DNA of 38,103 nucleotides from an uncultured Saprospiraceae bacterium (GCA_905480605.1 CAJQRD010000057.1:1-38103); one strand, 5' to 3'. Numbered from the stretch's first letter, positions 9,454 through 18,453 are shown. Made by a program: numbers and translations. Notes: a model not told the origin generated them from the letters alone.

Positions 9454-11115
9454 ATGAAAATTAAGTCAATCCTATTAATGCTATTTACCTTTACATATTT
9501 AGGTAGTAATGCTCAAGAGGCTGGATGGCAATTAGAGAAGGCTGACGAGAATTCGTCAATTGGAATTGGAGCTCAAAACTTATATTCTCAACTATTAAAA
9601 GGACGTACATCTACAACTGTAGTTGTTGCTGTTATTGATTCAGGAGTTGATGTTGAGCATGAAGATTTACAAGATAATGTTTGGATTAACATTGATGAAA
9701 TCCCCGGCAATGGAATTGATGATGATAACAATGGCTATATTGATGATATAAATGGCTGGAATTTTATTGGAGGGCCTGATGGAAATGTTGATGCCGATTC
9801 ATACGAAGTAACAAGAGTATACTCTAAATTGAAATACAAATTTGATAAAGCTGATGTTAGTAAATTATCTAAAAAAGATAAGAAGGAATACGAACTTTAT
9901 AAAAGAAGTAAGAAAGAAGTTGAAAACAAGTTAGAGCAAGCTCAAGCAAATCTTAACAATATTGAAGCAACTATAGAAAGATTAACCTCTGGTCTTAAAA
10001 CCGTTGCCAAAGCAATTGGGGAAAAAGAAATTAATTTAGAATCACTGCAAGGAATTGATGCCACAGAAGAACCAATGCTAGCTGTTGGTAAAAATATTCT
10101 TCTTGATCAAATTGCTAGAGGAATGGAGATTAATAGTGTTGATGAGTTGCTAGAAGGTATTGGAGAACAAATGGGAGGGGCTAAAGAATATTATTCGGAT
10201 CAAGTAAAATATGCTTACAATACCGAATTTGATTCGAGAAAAGTAATTGGTGACAATTATGCCGATCAATACGAAAAGCATTATGGAAACAATGATGTAG
10301 AAGGTCCAGATGCAATGCATGGTACTCACGTTGCTGGCATCATTGGTGCTGTTAGAAACAATGAAATTGGAATGGACGGAGTTGCTGATAATGTAAAAAT
10401 AATGTCTGTAAGAACTGTGCCCAACGGTGATGAAAGAGATAAAGATGTTGCAAACGCAATACGATATGCTGTAGACAATGGTGCTAGTATTATCAATATG
10501 TCATTTGGTAAAGGTTATTCTTGGGAAGAAAAAGTAGTAGAAGATGCTATTAAGTATGCTGAGAGTAAAGATGTTTTGTTGGTTCATGCGGCTGGTAACT
10601 CATCTCAAGATAATGACACAACTGATAATTTCCCTAATGACAATTATAGAGGTAAAGGTTTCTTATTTTTTAAAGGAAAAATAAAAAGCTTTAAAAACTG
10701 GATTGAGGTAGGCGCATTGAGTTACCAAGTTGGTGAAAATTTAGCTGCTCCATTTTCAAACTACGGATCAGATAATGTTGATTTATTTGCTCCAGGTATG
10801 GAAATATATGCTACAGTTCCAAATGATGAATATATGATGCTTCAAGGAACAAGTATGGCGGCCCCTGTAGTTGCTGGTGTTGCATCTGTTTTGAGATCAT
10901 ATTTCCCAGCTTTGACAGCTGTTCAAGTTAAGGATATTTTAATGAGAACGGTAACCAAGCAATCGCAACTAGTTATTAAGCCAGGATCTAGTGATAAGGT
11001 TCCATTTTCAGAATTAAGTGTTTCTGGAGGTGTTGTAAATATTGAAAATGCAGTAAAGCAAGCAATGCAAACAAAAGGTAAAAAGAAGGTTTCTAAGAAG
11101 AAAGCTAAGGCTTAA
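9454..11115 (+). CDS. Secreted S8 subtilisin-like serine peptidase
   Basis: Exported subtilase of 553 aa from the ATG at 9454, which begins a clear signal peptide (MKIKSILLMLFTFTYLGSNA, cleaved before QEAGW). An upstream in-frame GTG at 9421 would put 11 charged residues ahead of the signal and is rejected. The catalytic triad is Asp62 (AVIDSGVD), His289 (HGTHVAG) and Ser467 (GTSMAAP), with Asn382 (AAGNSS) as the likely oxyanion residue. A D/N-rich loop, DDDNNGYIDDINGWNF (about 89-104), may bind calcium. About 180 residues of charged, helical sequence (120-285) are inserted between Asp62 and His289. The C-terminus is a lysine-rich tail (KGKKKVSKKKAKA) with no T9SS domain, so a periplasmic or cell-associated site is likely. 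Confidence 0.9.
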   Translation: MKIKSILLMLFTFTYLGSNAQEAGWQLEKADENSSIGIGAQNLYSQLLKGRTSTTVVVAVIDSGVDVEHEDLQDNVWINIDEIPGNGIDDDNNGYIDDINGWNFIGGPDGNVDADSYEVTRVYSKLKYKFDKADVSKLSKKDKKEYELYKRSKKEVENKLEQAQANLNNIEATIERLTSGLKTVAKAIGEKEINLESLQGIDATEEPMLAVGKNILLDQIARGMEINSVDELLEGIGEQMGGAKEYYSDQVKYAYNTEFDSRKVIGDNYADQYEKHYGNNDVEGPDAMHGTHVAGIIGAVRNNEIGMDGVADNVKIMSVRTVPNGDERDKDVANAIRYAVDNGASIINMSFGKGYSWEEKVVEDAIKYAESKDVLLVHAAGNSSQDNDTTDNFPNDNYRGKGFLFFKGKIKSFKNWIEVGALSYQVGENLAAPFSNYGSDNVDLFAPGMEIYATVPNDEYMMLQGTSMAAPVVAGVASVLRSYFPALTAVQVKDILMRTVTKQSQLVIKPGSSDKVPFSELSVSGGVVNIENAVKQAMQTKGKKKVSKKKAKA

Positions 11116-11136
11116 TTATCATTAACTTTTAAATAG

Positions 11137-11174
11137 AAAAAGGTCAATGAGATTAAGTTCTCATTGACCTTTTT
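11137..11174. terminator. Bidirectional intrinsic terminator
   Basis: A perfect 16-bp stem, AAAAAGGTCAATGAGA (11137-11152) with TCTCATTGACCTTTTT (11159-11174), and a 6-base loop TTAAGT. T-runs follow on both strands. It separates the convergent subtilase and M1 peptidase genes. Confidence 0.9.
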
Positions 11175-11211
11175 TATTAATAAATCAGTGTCAAATTCAC
11201 AACGGAATCCT

Positions 11212-13062
11212 TTATTTATCTGGTCTTGGCCAAACATTGTTTTTGACATCAATATCAGAAGTTCTTAATAAAGGATCAATTGTAATTGACTTTACCTTTG
11301 TCAAATCAATATCTTCTTCAATGATATAGCTGGTATTTGTCCAAGGCCAATCTTTTAATGTTTTTGCAATAAATCTATTGTCTGTTTTTTCGCCTCTCAT
11401 AATTCGCATTGGAATTGTGTAATTAAATGCTCTTCCATCTTTCATTACGACAGTTAAATCAACAGGCATTGGAAACCTTCCTTTACGGTTCAATTGAATA
11501 ACGGTCTTACCATTATTATCAGAAGCAGATTCCACACTGTAGTCAATTTGGTGAATTGTGTTAACCATATATTCTCTATACCAGTCAAGTTCTAAGCCCG
11601 ATACTTTCTCCATAACTCTAATGAAGTCATTTGGATTGGGATGTCTAAATTTCCATTCATTGAAATACCTGAGCATACCTTTTTCAAAAGCTTCTTGGCC
11701 GATAACATACTCCAACTGTTTTAAGAAAACAGTTCCTTTTGTATATGCAGCAACACTGTAAGCTTGATTTGTATTAAAATGATCGGAATGAGTTGAAAGC
11801 GGTTCTTCAAGGCCAGACTTCGAAAATCTTGCAAAACCAGACAAACTATTACCATGAGGATTATCTACAATATCACCTGAGATCAGCTGCAATGATTTTA
11901 GGTGATTCATAACTTCTGCAGAAGCATAACTAGTAAACCCTTCATCCATCCAAGCATACAAACTCTCATTTGTCCCCAAAACCATTTGATACCAACTGTG
12001 CATCCATTCGTGCACAGAAACGCCAACAAGGCTGCCATAGCTGCGTTCTCCTGTAATTAATGTCGCCATGGCATATTCCATACCGCCATCACCACCTTGA
12101 ATAAATGAATATACAGGATAAGGGTACTTGCCATATTTATTATTTATAAAAGCTTCAGCTGCATTCATCGCTTTATGCAATTGCTCCCAATTTTCCTTTG
12201 TTCTTTCGTTCTCCTGATAAAAATAATGGAGCTCTGTACCAGCATCAGTCATTTTAATACTATGGGTGTAGTCAGGATCTGCAGCCCATACGAAATCATG
12301 AACATTCTTGGCTTCAAACTCCCAAGTCAGTTTTTTCTTACCTAGAAATTTTTTATTCTTAGTGTCTTTATCTGAATATCCGTGACCCATCTTTGTTTGG
12401 TTTTTAACCTTCCCTGATGCAGCAACAGTATATTTTCGATCAATTTTTATTTGCACTTTAAAATCTCCCCAAACCCCATGAAATTCGCGACCTATATATG
12501 GGTTTGCATGCCACCCTTGGTAATCATATTCTGAAAGTTTAGGATACCACTGGGCCATTGATAATCTGATACCTTCTTTGTTGTCTCTCCCACTCCTTCT
12601 TACTTGTAACGGAACTTGAGAATCAAATTGCATTTCAAGTTTTGTGGTTTGCCCAGGTAAGATTGGATGATCTAAATCAACTTCAAGTATTGTACCTTCT
12701 ACATGAAAATCCACATCTTTCCCATCTTGTTTAAGTCGCGTTATTTTATGATACCCTATTTCATCTTCTTCTAAATTGTAAATACGATCTGCAACTCTTC
12801 TGTCTGGATCTGCAATCGTACGAGAGCGTACATCCATCATACTTCCAGGCTGGAATGCATTAAAATACAAATGATAGAAAACTTTGTGTAATGTATCAGG
12901 TGAATTATTGTAGTATTTTATTCTCTGTTTTCCTTTAAATTGATTCTTGTCTACATCAACATCAATTGACATATCATATTCTGCTTTTTGTTGCCAGCGT
13001 TGGCCTTGAGAAAAACAAAATTCAGATATGAAAAAAGCAAGTATTAAAAAAAAGTATTTCAT
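11212..13062 (-). CDS. Exported M1-family zinc metallopeptidase
   Basis: A 616-aa gluzincin aminopeptidase-like protein. It has an N-terminal signal peptide (MKYFFLILAFFISEFCFSQ), the zinc motif HEWMH (351-355) with the third ligand Glu374 in DEGFTSYA, and GGMEYA (326-331), the counterpart of the M1 GAMEN substrate-binding motif. The M1 beta-sandwich N-domain precedes it, with typical phrases such as HLYFNAFQPGS and MAQWYPKL. It is shorter than classical PepN because the large C-terminal helical domain is missing, as in other Bacteroidetes M1 proteins. It lies 13 bp downstream of the CPBP protease gene on the same strand, so the two probably share a transcript. Confidence 0.9.
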   Translation of the reverse strand: MKYFFLILAFFISEFCFSQGQRWQQKAEYDMSIDVDVDKNQFKGKQRIKYYNNSPDTLHKVFYHLYFNAFQPGSMMDVRSRTIADPDRRVADRIYNLEEDEIGYHKITRLKQDGKDVDFHVEGTILEVDLDHPILPGQTTKLEMQFDSQVPLQVRRSGRDNKEGIRLSMAQWYPKLSEYDYQGWHANPYIGREFHGVWGDFKVQIKIDRKYTVAASGKVKNQTKMGHGYSDKDTKNKKFLGKKKLTWEFEAKNVHDFVWAADPDYTHSIKMTDAGTELHYFYQENERTKENWEQLHKAMNAAEAFINNKYGKYPYPVYSFIQGGDGGMEYAMATLITGERSYGSLVGVSVHEWMHSWYQMVLGTNESLYAWMDEGFTSYASAEVMNHLKSLQLISGDIVDNPHGNSLSGFARFSKSGLEEPLSTHSDHFNTNQAYSVAAYTKGTVFLKQLEYVIGQEAFEKGMLRYFNEWKFRHPNPNDFIRVMEKVSGLELDWYREYMVNTIHQIDYSVESASDNNGKTVIQLNRKGRFPMPVDLTVVMKDGRAFNYTIPMRIMRGEKTDNRFIAKTLKDWPWTNTSYIIEEDIDLTKVKSITIDPLLRTSDIDVKNNVWPRPDK

Positions 13063-13075
13063 AGTTTATTTTTAA

Positions 13076-14245
13076 TTAGACGATATTTTTTGTTTGATTT
13101 ATCGGGGTTATTATTTTATTAAACGAACCCCACTTGTATTTGTATTTTAAAATGATTAAAAATATTATTGAAATCACAATAAATCCTATCACCATAAAGG
13201 TTGGGTTCAGATTTGAAGTCTTGAGTATTGAATCGGTTTGGATAGCAGCACCATCATATCCAACAAATACAGCTCCTGCAAAGTTAGTTGCAGCATGTAC
13301 ACCTAATGCCAATTCTAAACCATCGTCCATTATGGTCATAATTCCTAAAACCAAACCGGCAGATATATAGTAAAGCTGCATTATACCAAATCCAAATTTT
13401 TCTATTTCTGGATTCATTGCATGCATTAAGCCAAATAAGATTGCTGTAATTATTAAAGGAACTACTTTGTAGTTTTTATTCAATAATGAATCTGGGCTAC
13501 TTCCAAATCTAAAAAAAAGTAGAGACAGTAGTTTATAAGAAATCCCTAGAGCCAAAATTCCACAGAGGAATGCAAGTATACTGGGAATAGAGTCAATATC
13601 ACTAATGCCATCCCATTGTTGACTAGCTTTCCCAATCAATTTTGAAGATCCAAAAGCCAAACCAAAAGATAAAATCAAAGGAATAATTTGCTTCAATTTC
13701 ATAGTACCAATTCCTTGAAGTAGGTAACCTCTAAAAATCAGTTCTTCCATACTCGTTTGTACTGGTAAGAGTAAAACTGAAAGAATAACCAATGGAATAA
13801 ACATATTAAACTTGAAACTTATACTGTAGTATTCTGGTGAGATGAAATATGCTACAGCTTCCATCAATAAGGCAAGACCCAACCAAGTAAAAAAGGCAAA
13901 GAAAATTTTCGACCAATTCATTCTTGACTTAGGTGTAATTAAAGTTTTAAATTCTCTCTGATGCAATGGTTTGAATGCAAAAAAGAATGCTGTGAGTGCT
14001 GCAACAAACATAATTAACAACAAAGCAAAACCCATATTTGAATTGATGCCAAATACTTCAAAATTTGGTTCATCAGCAAATTGATTGAGTGTATTACCTG
14101 TGGACTCTGAATTTTCATCTGAGGATCTAGATAAAGCTAAAAACAAAGGAATTTGACCTACAGTATAACCCAGAATAATTGCTATAAGAGCTATAACATA
14201 TCTCCACCAGTCGTTAAAGCCATTAAACGCTTTTCTAAAAAACAT
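13076..14245 (-). CDS. CPBP-family intramembrane metalloprotease (Rce1/Abi type)
   Basis: A 389-aa polytopic membrane protein with about eight hydrophobic segments. The CPBP motifs are present in order: EExxxR as MEELIFRG (Glu167, Glu168, Arg172), the second-motif histidine in FGLMHAMN (His275), and the third in GVHAATNF (His317, Asn321). These mark the catalytic core of Rce1/Abi glutamate-dependent intramembrane proteases. The substrate is unknown. It is the upstream gene of a pair with the M1 peptidase. The 190-bp gap upstream contains a TAATTTTG -7 box. Confidence 0.88.
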   Translation of the reverse strand: MFFRKAFNGFNDWWRYVIALIAIILGYTVGQIPLFLALSRSSDENSESTGNTLNQFADEPNFEVFGINSNMGFALLLIMFVAALTAFFFAFKPLHQREFKTLITPKSRMNWSKIFFAFFTWLGLALLMEAVAYFISPEYYSISFKFNMFIPLVILSVLLLPVQTSMEELIFRGYLLQGIGTMKLKQIIPLILSFGLAFGSSKLIGKASQQWDGISDIDSIPSILAFLCGILALGISYKLLSLLFFRFGSSPDSLLNKNYKVVPLIITAILFGLMHAMNPEIEKFGFGIMQLYYISAGLVLGIMTIMDDGLELALGVHAATNFAGAVFVGYDGAAIQTDSILKTSNLNPTFMVIGFIVISIIFLIILKYKYKWGSFNKIITPINQTKNIV

Positions 14246-14265
14246 ATTTCATTTAATATTAAGCT

Positions 14266-14273
14266 CAAAATTA
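14266..14273 (-). promoter_or_regulatory. -7 promoter element of the CPBP/M1 pair
   Basis: TAATTTTG on the minus strand matches TAnnTTTG and lies 20 bp upstream of the ATG at 14245. No TTG is found at the expected 17-23 bp further up, so the promoter call is moderate. Confidence 0.4.
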
Positions 14274-14385
14274 AAAATTGCTGTCACTAATTATGTCTGA
14301 TTGACAATATTTAATCTATTTATAGTCTTTGTTTGACGCAAATATGATTTTAAACTCATTAATATGATGGTTTTCGTGTTGCGCA

Positions 14386-14418
14386 TTGATTTTTATATTA
14401 ATAATTTTAGCATCTTTG
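14386..14418 (+). promoter_or_regulatory. Promoter of the DUF6580 gene
   Basis: TTG (14386-14388), a 22-bp spacer, then CATCTTTG (14411-14418), one base off TAnnTTTG. It ends 18 bp before the ATG at 14437. The TTG codon at 14386 could open a longer frame, but that stretch is better explained as promoter. Confidence 0.5.
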
Positions 14419-14436
14419 CAATATAAATTTAATGAA

Positions 14437-14994
14437 ATGAACAAGAAGATTGCTTTTGCTAGTGTTTTGATATGTCTTGGTGCTATATTTAGATTAATAC
14501 CACATCCAAGTAACTTTACGCCTGTGGCAGCTATGGCCTTATTGGGTGGTTTTTACTTTTCTAAAAAGTATTTGGCATTCCTTGTTCCTGTTTTGGCTTT
14601 ATTGGTAAGTGATTTTATTTTAAACAATACCGTAAATAGGATCTTCTTTGAAGATCAGATTGGAATGGTTCTGTGGGCAGATTATATGACCTTTACATAT
14701 ACAGCAATTGTACTGACAGTGATTATTGGTTTTGCTTTGTCAAAAACTTCATTCGCTGGCAAGGTTGCGGGGGGTTCTTTGGCGGCATCAATTTTGTTTT
14801 TTATTGTCACAAATTTTGGTTCATGGCTAACCGCAAGTTTTTATCCTAAAGATTTTACTGGTTTATTGGCTGCTTATACAGCAGGAGTTCCATTTTTTGC
14901 AAATACACTTATGAGTAATTTATTGTTTGTTGGCTTGTTCGTTTTTGCTATTGAAGGTGCTCTAAAGTATTCTAAAAAAGCGGTGACAGCTTAG
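14437..14994 (+). CDS. DUF6580-like small multipass membrane protein
   Basis: A 185-aa hydrophobic protein with about five membrane segments. The N-terminus (KKIAFASVLICLGAIFRLIPHP, with NFTPVAAMALLGGFYF after it) matches the family annotated DUF6580, described as putative transport proteins and resembling substrate-binding (S) components of ECF transporters. The ATG at 14437 is chosen over an upstream TTG because a promoter overlaps the extension. It is a single gene converging on the PgpH-like gene. A vitamin or metabolite transport role is inference; the cobalamin adenosyltransferase 2 kb away makes cobalamin-related uptake worth testing. Confidence 0.7.
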   Translation: MNKKIAFASVLICLGAIFRLIPHPSNFTPVAAMALLGGFYFSKKYLAFLVPVLALLVSDFILNNTVNRIFFEDQIGMVLWADYMTFTYTAIVLTVIIGFALSKTSFAGKVAGGSLAASILFFIVTNFGSWLTASFYPKDFTGLLAAYTAGVPFFANTLMSNLLFVGLFVFAIEGALKYSKKAVTA

Positions 14995-15041
14995 AAATTA
15001 TGTCATTACCGTTTCTACTTATTTCTATTTAAACGTTATTT

Positions 15042-16700
15042 TTATTGTTGTGAAGTACTTTTTTCACTGGGATATTCTATTCTTACATGATAAATACTTC
15101 TGAGCAAAGATTTAAATTCTGATATACAGATTTCTAATTCCTTAAATGACAATTCGGAATTTGATAGTTGATCAGCCTTGATTTTGTAATCGACAATACC
15201 ATCAATTAGTTTGTCAAGGTCAGAGCCTGATGGGCTTTTAAGACTTTTACATGCTGCTTCTATTGAGTCAGCCAGCATTAAAATAGTTTGTTCTTTAGTT
15301 GTAGGTTTTGGGCCAGGATATCTAAAAAGAGTTTCATCAAATTCTCTATCAGGCTCTTGGTTCTTCTGGTTTCTATAAAAATACTCGACTCTCGTAGTTC
15401 CGTGGTGTGTTGAAATAAAATCAATTAAAACTTTTGGCAATTTGGCCTTTACAGCCATTTTTTTACCTTCTATGACATGGTCAATGATTATTTTAGCACT
15501 TTCAAAATTGCTAATTTTATCATGTAAATTTTCTCCCTTTGAATTTTCAATAAAATAAAAAGGATTTGCCATTTTACCAATATCGTGGTACAAGGCAGCC
15601 GTTTTAACCAATAAGCTGTTGGCTCCAATTTTAACAGCTGCAGATTCACACAAATTAGCAACTTGCATTGAATGTTGCAATGTGCCCGGTGCTTTTATTG
15701 ATAGCTCTTTTAAAAGAGGCTTATTCATATCCGCTAATTCTGCCAACGTAATTGTTGATGTGAACCCAAATAATTTTTCAACTAACGGTATGAGAGGATA
15801 TGCTAATAGAAGTAACAAAGAATTTATCGACAACCAAACAAAAACATTATATTCGTTTGAAACTAAAGAGCCTGAATTAATTAGTGCAAGCCCTAAATGA
15901 CCAATAAAGTAGGTGCCAAGAATTATCAGTATAGCCAAGAAAAACTTATTCCAATATCGAGTTTCATTTACTATCAGAACGGTAACCAAACCGGCAAGAA
16001 TCTGTAAAAAAGTAAACTCATAACCTTGTCCACTAATAAAACTTGATAAGAGAACCACAACAATATGAATTATTAAAGCCAGCTTACCATCATAAAAATT
16101 AAGTATAACTATCGGTGCGATGCAAAAAGGAATCAAATAAGGATTTAAACCACTTGAATTACTTACTGAAAATGCAATAAAGGAAAATATAACTGGCCAG
16201 AAAACAAGAAAGCTAATGCCCTTAACACTATTGAAATCGTTGGTAAAAAACTTGAGAGCATAAAATATCAAAGCACCAAGGATTAAGGCTGTGAGTATAA
16301 AGTAGCCTAAAAAGTAAAATATATTCCTTGAAGAGTATAAAAAGCTTTTCTTGACCTTAACACCTTCAAGGTATTGATCAATTGTTTGTTTTAAAGGATT
16401 AGAAACATATTGCCCTTTGTAAATGATTAGATTGCCTTTTGCATAATTAACTTGGGATTCTATCAGGGAGTCTACCCCGTATTGAATAGGTTTTTGAATG
16501 ATAACTGAAAAATCTCTATCAGCATACAAATCATTGTTTTCCCAATTGTAACCTACTTTGTATTCAATCTTTTTACTTGGCTCATGTTCAGGGAATAGTA
16601 AGCATATAATAGTAACTGCTAAAACAACAACAAGTAGTTTTGGTAGGTTTTTGATATTGAATATCTTATTTGAAGACTTTGCTTCTATCGTATCTATCAC
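15042..16700 (-). CDS. PgpH-like 7TM-HD membrane phosphohydrolase
   Basis: Membrane protein of the 7TM-HD family; characterised members (PgpH) hydrolyse cyclic di-AMP. Its order is a first membrane segment (about 21-36), a short extracytoplasmic stretch (37-125), seven membrane segments (about 126-310), and a cytoplasmic HD domain with His343 (PGTLQHSMQVA), His372-Asp373 (YHDIGK), HHG (432-434) and MLADSIEAA. It is 552 aa, whereas relatives I know are near 680-700. The shortfall is in the extracytoplasmic HDED domain, of which only the flanks remain (DLYADRDFSVIIQK, then LIIYKGQYV). It is the last gene of the gatC-ABC-adenosyltransferase cluster, 15 bp after the previous gene. The cyclic di-AMP role is inferred from family. 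Confidence 0.85.
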   Translation of the reverse strand: MIDTIEAKSSNKIFNIKNLPKLLVVVLAVTIICLLFPEHEPSKKIEYKVGYNWENNDLYADRDFSVIIQKPIQYGVDSLIESQVNYAKGNLIIYKGQYVSNPLKQTIDQYLEGVKVKKSFLYSSRNIFYFLGYFILTALILGALIFYALKFFTNDFNSVKGISFLVFWPVIFSFIAFSVSNSSGLNPYLIPFCIAPIVILNFYDGKLALIIHIVVVLLSSFISGQGYEFTFLQILAGLVTVLIVNETRYWNKFFLAILIILGTYFIGHLGLALINSGSLVSNEYNVFVWLSINSLLLLLAYPLIPLVEKLFGFTSTITLAELADMNKPLLKELSIKAPGTLQHSMQVANLCESAAVKIGANSLLVKTAALYHDIGKMANPFYFIENSKGENLHDKISNFESAKIIIDHVIEGKKMAVKAKLPKVLIDFISTHHGTTRVEYFYRNQKNQEPDREFDETLFRYPGPKPTTKEQTILMLADSIEAACKSLKSPSGSDLDKLIDGIVDYKIKADQLSNSELSFKELEICISEFKSLLRSIYHVRIEYPSEKSTSQQ

Positions 16701-16715
16701 ATGTCAAAAATAACC

Positions 16716-17258
16716 TTATTTTGGATTCCATTTAACTTCATCAACTTTATCTAATAAACAAAGGTATCTTGATAGCGAAAAAAAGTAATCAGAAAGGCGA
16801 TTTAAATAAATAATTATGATTTGAGGTAATTTTTTATGCTCGTTCAAACTAATCACCCTTCGTTCTGCTCTTCGACATACTGTTCTACAAATATGAGAGA
16901 TCGCAATACGCTGATTTCCACCCGGCATAACAAAGTTTTTTAACTGAGGTAATTCAAGTGAATGTCTATCTATCTCATTTTCAAGAGTTAAAGCAAGATC
17001 ATCACTTAGAATCGGTAGATAATGGTCTGCTTTTCCATCAGAAGCCAAATGTGAGCCCAAATCAAACAATATAGATTGAATAGGCATTAAAACCTCTAAT
17101 ATATCTTTCTCTGAAATCTGACTGATTAGCAAACCAAGTTGTGAATTCAACTCATCCACTGTGCCATAGGCCTCAATTTGGACATGATCTTTATTGACTC
17201 TAGTTCCACCAAACAGTGCCGTTGATCCTTTGTCTCCAGTTTTAGTATAAATTTTCAT
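16716..17258 (-). CDS. PduO-type cob(I)yrinic acid a,c-diamide adenosyltransferase
   Basis: ATP:corrinoid adenosyltransferase, which makes adenosylcobalamin in the cytoplasm. The 180-aa length is typical of the PduO type. The N-terminal ATP loop is TKTGDKGSTALFGG (5-18), followed by VNKDHVQIEAYGTVDELNS. The conserved C-terminal arginine motif is CRTVCRRAERRV. It lies 8 bp after the ABC ATPase gene and 15 bp before the PgpH-like gene. No B12 synthesis genes are nearby, so the protein probably works on salvaged corrinoid. Confidence 0.93.
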   Translation of the reverse strand: MKIYTKTGDKGSTALFGGTRVNKDHVQIEAYGTVDELNSQLGLLISQISEKDILEVLMPIQSILFDLGSHLASDGKADHYLPILSDDLALTLENEIDRHSLELPQLKNFVMPGGNQRIAISHICRTVCRRAERRVISLNEHKKLPQIIIIYLNRLSDYFFSLSRYLCLLDKVDEVKWNPK

Positions 17259-17266
17259 TATAGAAC

Positions 17267-18007
17267 TTAAGATTTAACGTTGTAATGATGATCTGGATCT
17301 GCAGCTTTCACAATATTTTCATTTTTATCATCAGACTCCAAAAGACCATCTCTTAATCTAATGATACGGTGAGCATGATCTGCAATATCTGGCTCATGAG
17401 TCACCAGAATTACTGTATTTCCTTCAGATTGAATTTTTTCAAAAATAGCCATGATTTCGATCGATGTCTTAGTATCTAGATTTCCTGTAGGTTCATCTGC
17501 GAGAATGATACTTGGGTCATTGACCAAAGCTCTTGCAATTGCAACTCTTTGTCGTTGTCCACCTGAAAGTTCATTAGGCTTATGATCAACACGATCTCCT
17601 AGTCCTACACTTTCTAATACTTTAAAGGCTTTTTCTAATCTGTTTTTTTTACTTATTCCTGAATAGACCAGCGGTAAAGCCACATTTTCCAAAGCTGTTA
17701 ATCTTGGCAAAAGGTTAAAGGTTTGAAAAACAAAACCTATTTCCTTATTTCGAACAGTAGCCAATGCAGAATCAGACATACTACTAACAAGTTCATCGTT
17801 AAACAAATATGTCCCAGTTGTTGGTGTATCCAAGAGACCGAGAAGATTCATTAAGGTCGACTTTCCTGACCCTGATGGTCCCATCAGCGCTACATATTCA
17901 TTTTTCTGAATATCGAGACTTACACCATTCAAGGCAAAAACTTTTTCAACACCCATGACATAAATTTTCTTCATGTCTTTTATTGAAATAATAGTATTGT
18001 TGTTCAT
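17267..18007 (-). CDS. ABC transporter ATP-binding protein, LolD/MacB type
   Basis: A 246-aa ABC ATPase of the LolD/MacB/FtsE-like group. It has Walker [10 protein letters not shown] (43-51), the Q-loop in [10 protein letters not shown], signature LSGGQ (147-151) with [11 protein letters not shown], and Walker B with ADEPTGNLD at about 170-178; PTGNLD is typical of this exporter and lipoprotein-release group. No permease gene is adjacent, so its membrane partner must be elsewhere. It starts 4 bp after gatC ends and is followed by the adenosyltransferase after 8 bp. Substrate unknown. Confidence 0.9.
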   Translation of the reverse strand: MNNNTIISIKDMKKIYVMGVEKVFALNGVSLDIQKNEYVALMGPSGSGKSTLMNLLGLLDTPTTGTYLFNDELVSSMSDSALATVRNKEIGFVFQTFNLLPRLTALENVALPLVYSGISKKNRLEKAFKVLESVGLGDRVDHKPNELSGGQRQRVAIARALVNDPSIILADEPTGNLDTKTSIEIMAIFEKIQSEGNTVILVTHEPDIADHAHRIIRLRDGLLESDDKNENIVKAADPDHHYNVKS

Positions 18008-18011
18008 AAAT

Positions 18012-18299
18012 TTATTTTAAAACTTTTGGTACAGTAAAGTAAACGCCAGAATTGTGTTTTGTGTTTATCAAGGCAGCATCATTTGATAACATATTTCCAG
18101 TTTTATCTGACCTTAATACTTGTTCATGGTTGTTAATATTTATTAATGGTTCTATATCAATGGTATCAATTTCTGAAAGCTTATTGATCAAACTTATCAT
18201 TTTTTCTAATTCAGGCTTTAGATTTTCTCTTTCTTCCTTTGAAAGTGAGAGCATTGATAGTGATTCTAAGCGTTTAATTAGTTGATCTTCAACTTTCAT
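18012..18299 (-). CDS. gatC: Asp-tRNA(Asn)/Glu-tRNA(Gln) amidotransferase subunit C
   Basis: Small subunit of the GatCAB amidotransferase, which converts misacylated Glu-tRNA(Gln) and/or Asp-tRNA(Asn). At 95 aa it has the usual length. Family features are the N-terminal helix [17 protein letters not shown], a central helix ending [12 protein letters not shown], and a C-terminal strand with [10 protein letters not shown], where most homologues have F-x-V-P-K-V. gatA and gatB are not adjacent, as is common in Bacteroidetes. It is the first gene of the four-gene minus-strand cluster, with a TAATTTTG box 25 bp upstream. Confidence 0.9.
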   Translation of the reverse strand: MKVEDQLIKRLESLSMLSLSKEERENLKPELEKMISLINKLSEIDTIDIEPLININNHEQVLRSDKTGNMLSNDAALINTKHNSGVYFTVPKVLK

Positions 18300-18323
18300 C
18301 TATTTCTTTTTAGCTTAAGTAAT

Positions 18324-18331
18324 CAAAATTA
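18324..18331 (-). promoter_or_regulatory. -7 promoter element of the gatC cluster
   Basis: TAATTTTG on the minus strand, an exact TAnnTTTG match, 24 bp upstream of the gatC ATG. No TTG is seen at the expected distance. It is the same 8-mer as the box ahead of the CPBP gene. Confidence 0.4.
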
Positions 18332-18420
18332 TCTATTGTTTTGCTTAAGATTAATAAATATCTCCAAAACTATTGAATTATTTAGATGTTCAGATGTCTA
18401 TCTCCGTCTAAATGACTAAT

Positions 18421-18453
18421 TTGGGCAACCAAAATTAAAATTAGATAACTTTA
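18421..18453 (+). promoter_or_regulatory. Promoter of the deoxynucleoside kinase gene
   Basis: TTG (18421-18423, part of TTTGGG), a 22-bp spacer, then TAACTTTA (18446-18453), one base off TAnnTTTG. The box ends 5 bp before the ATG at 18459, so the mRNA leader would be extremely short. Confidence 0.4.
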
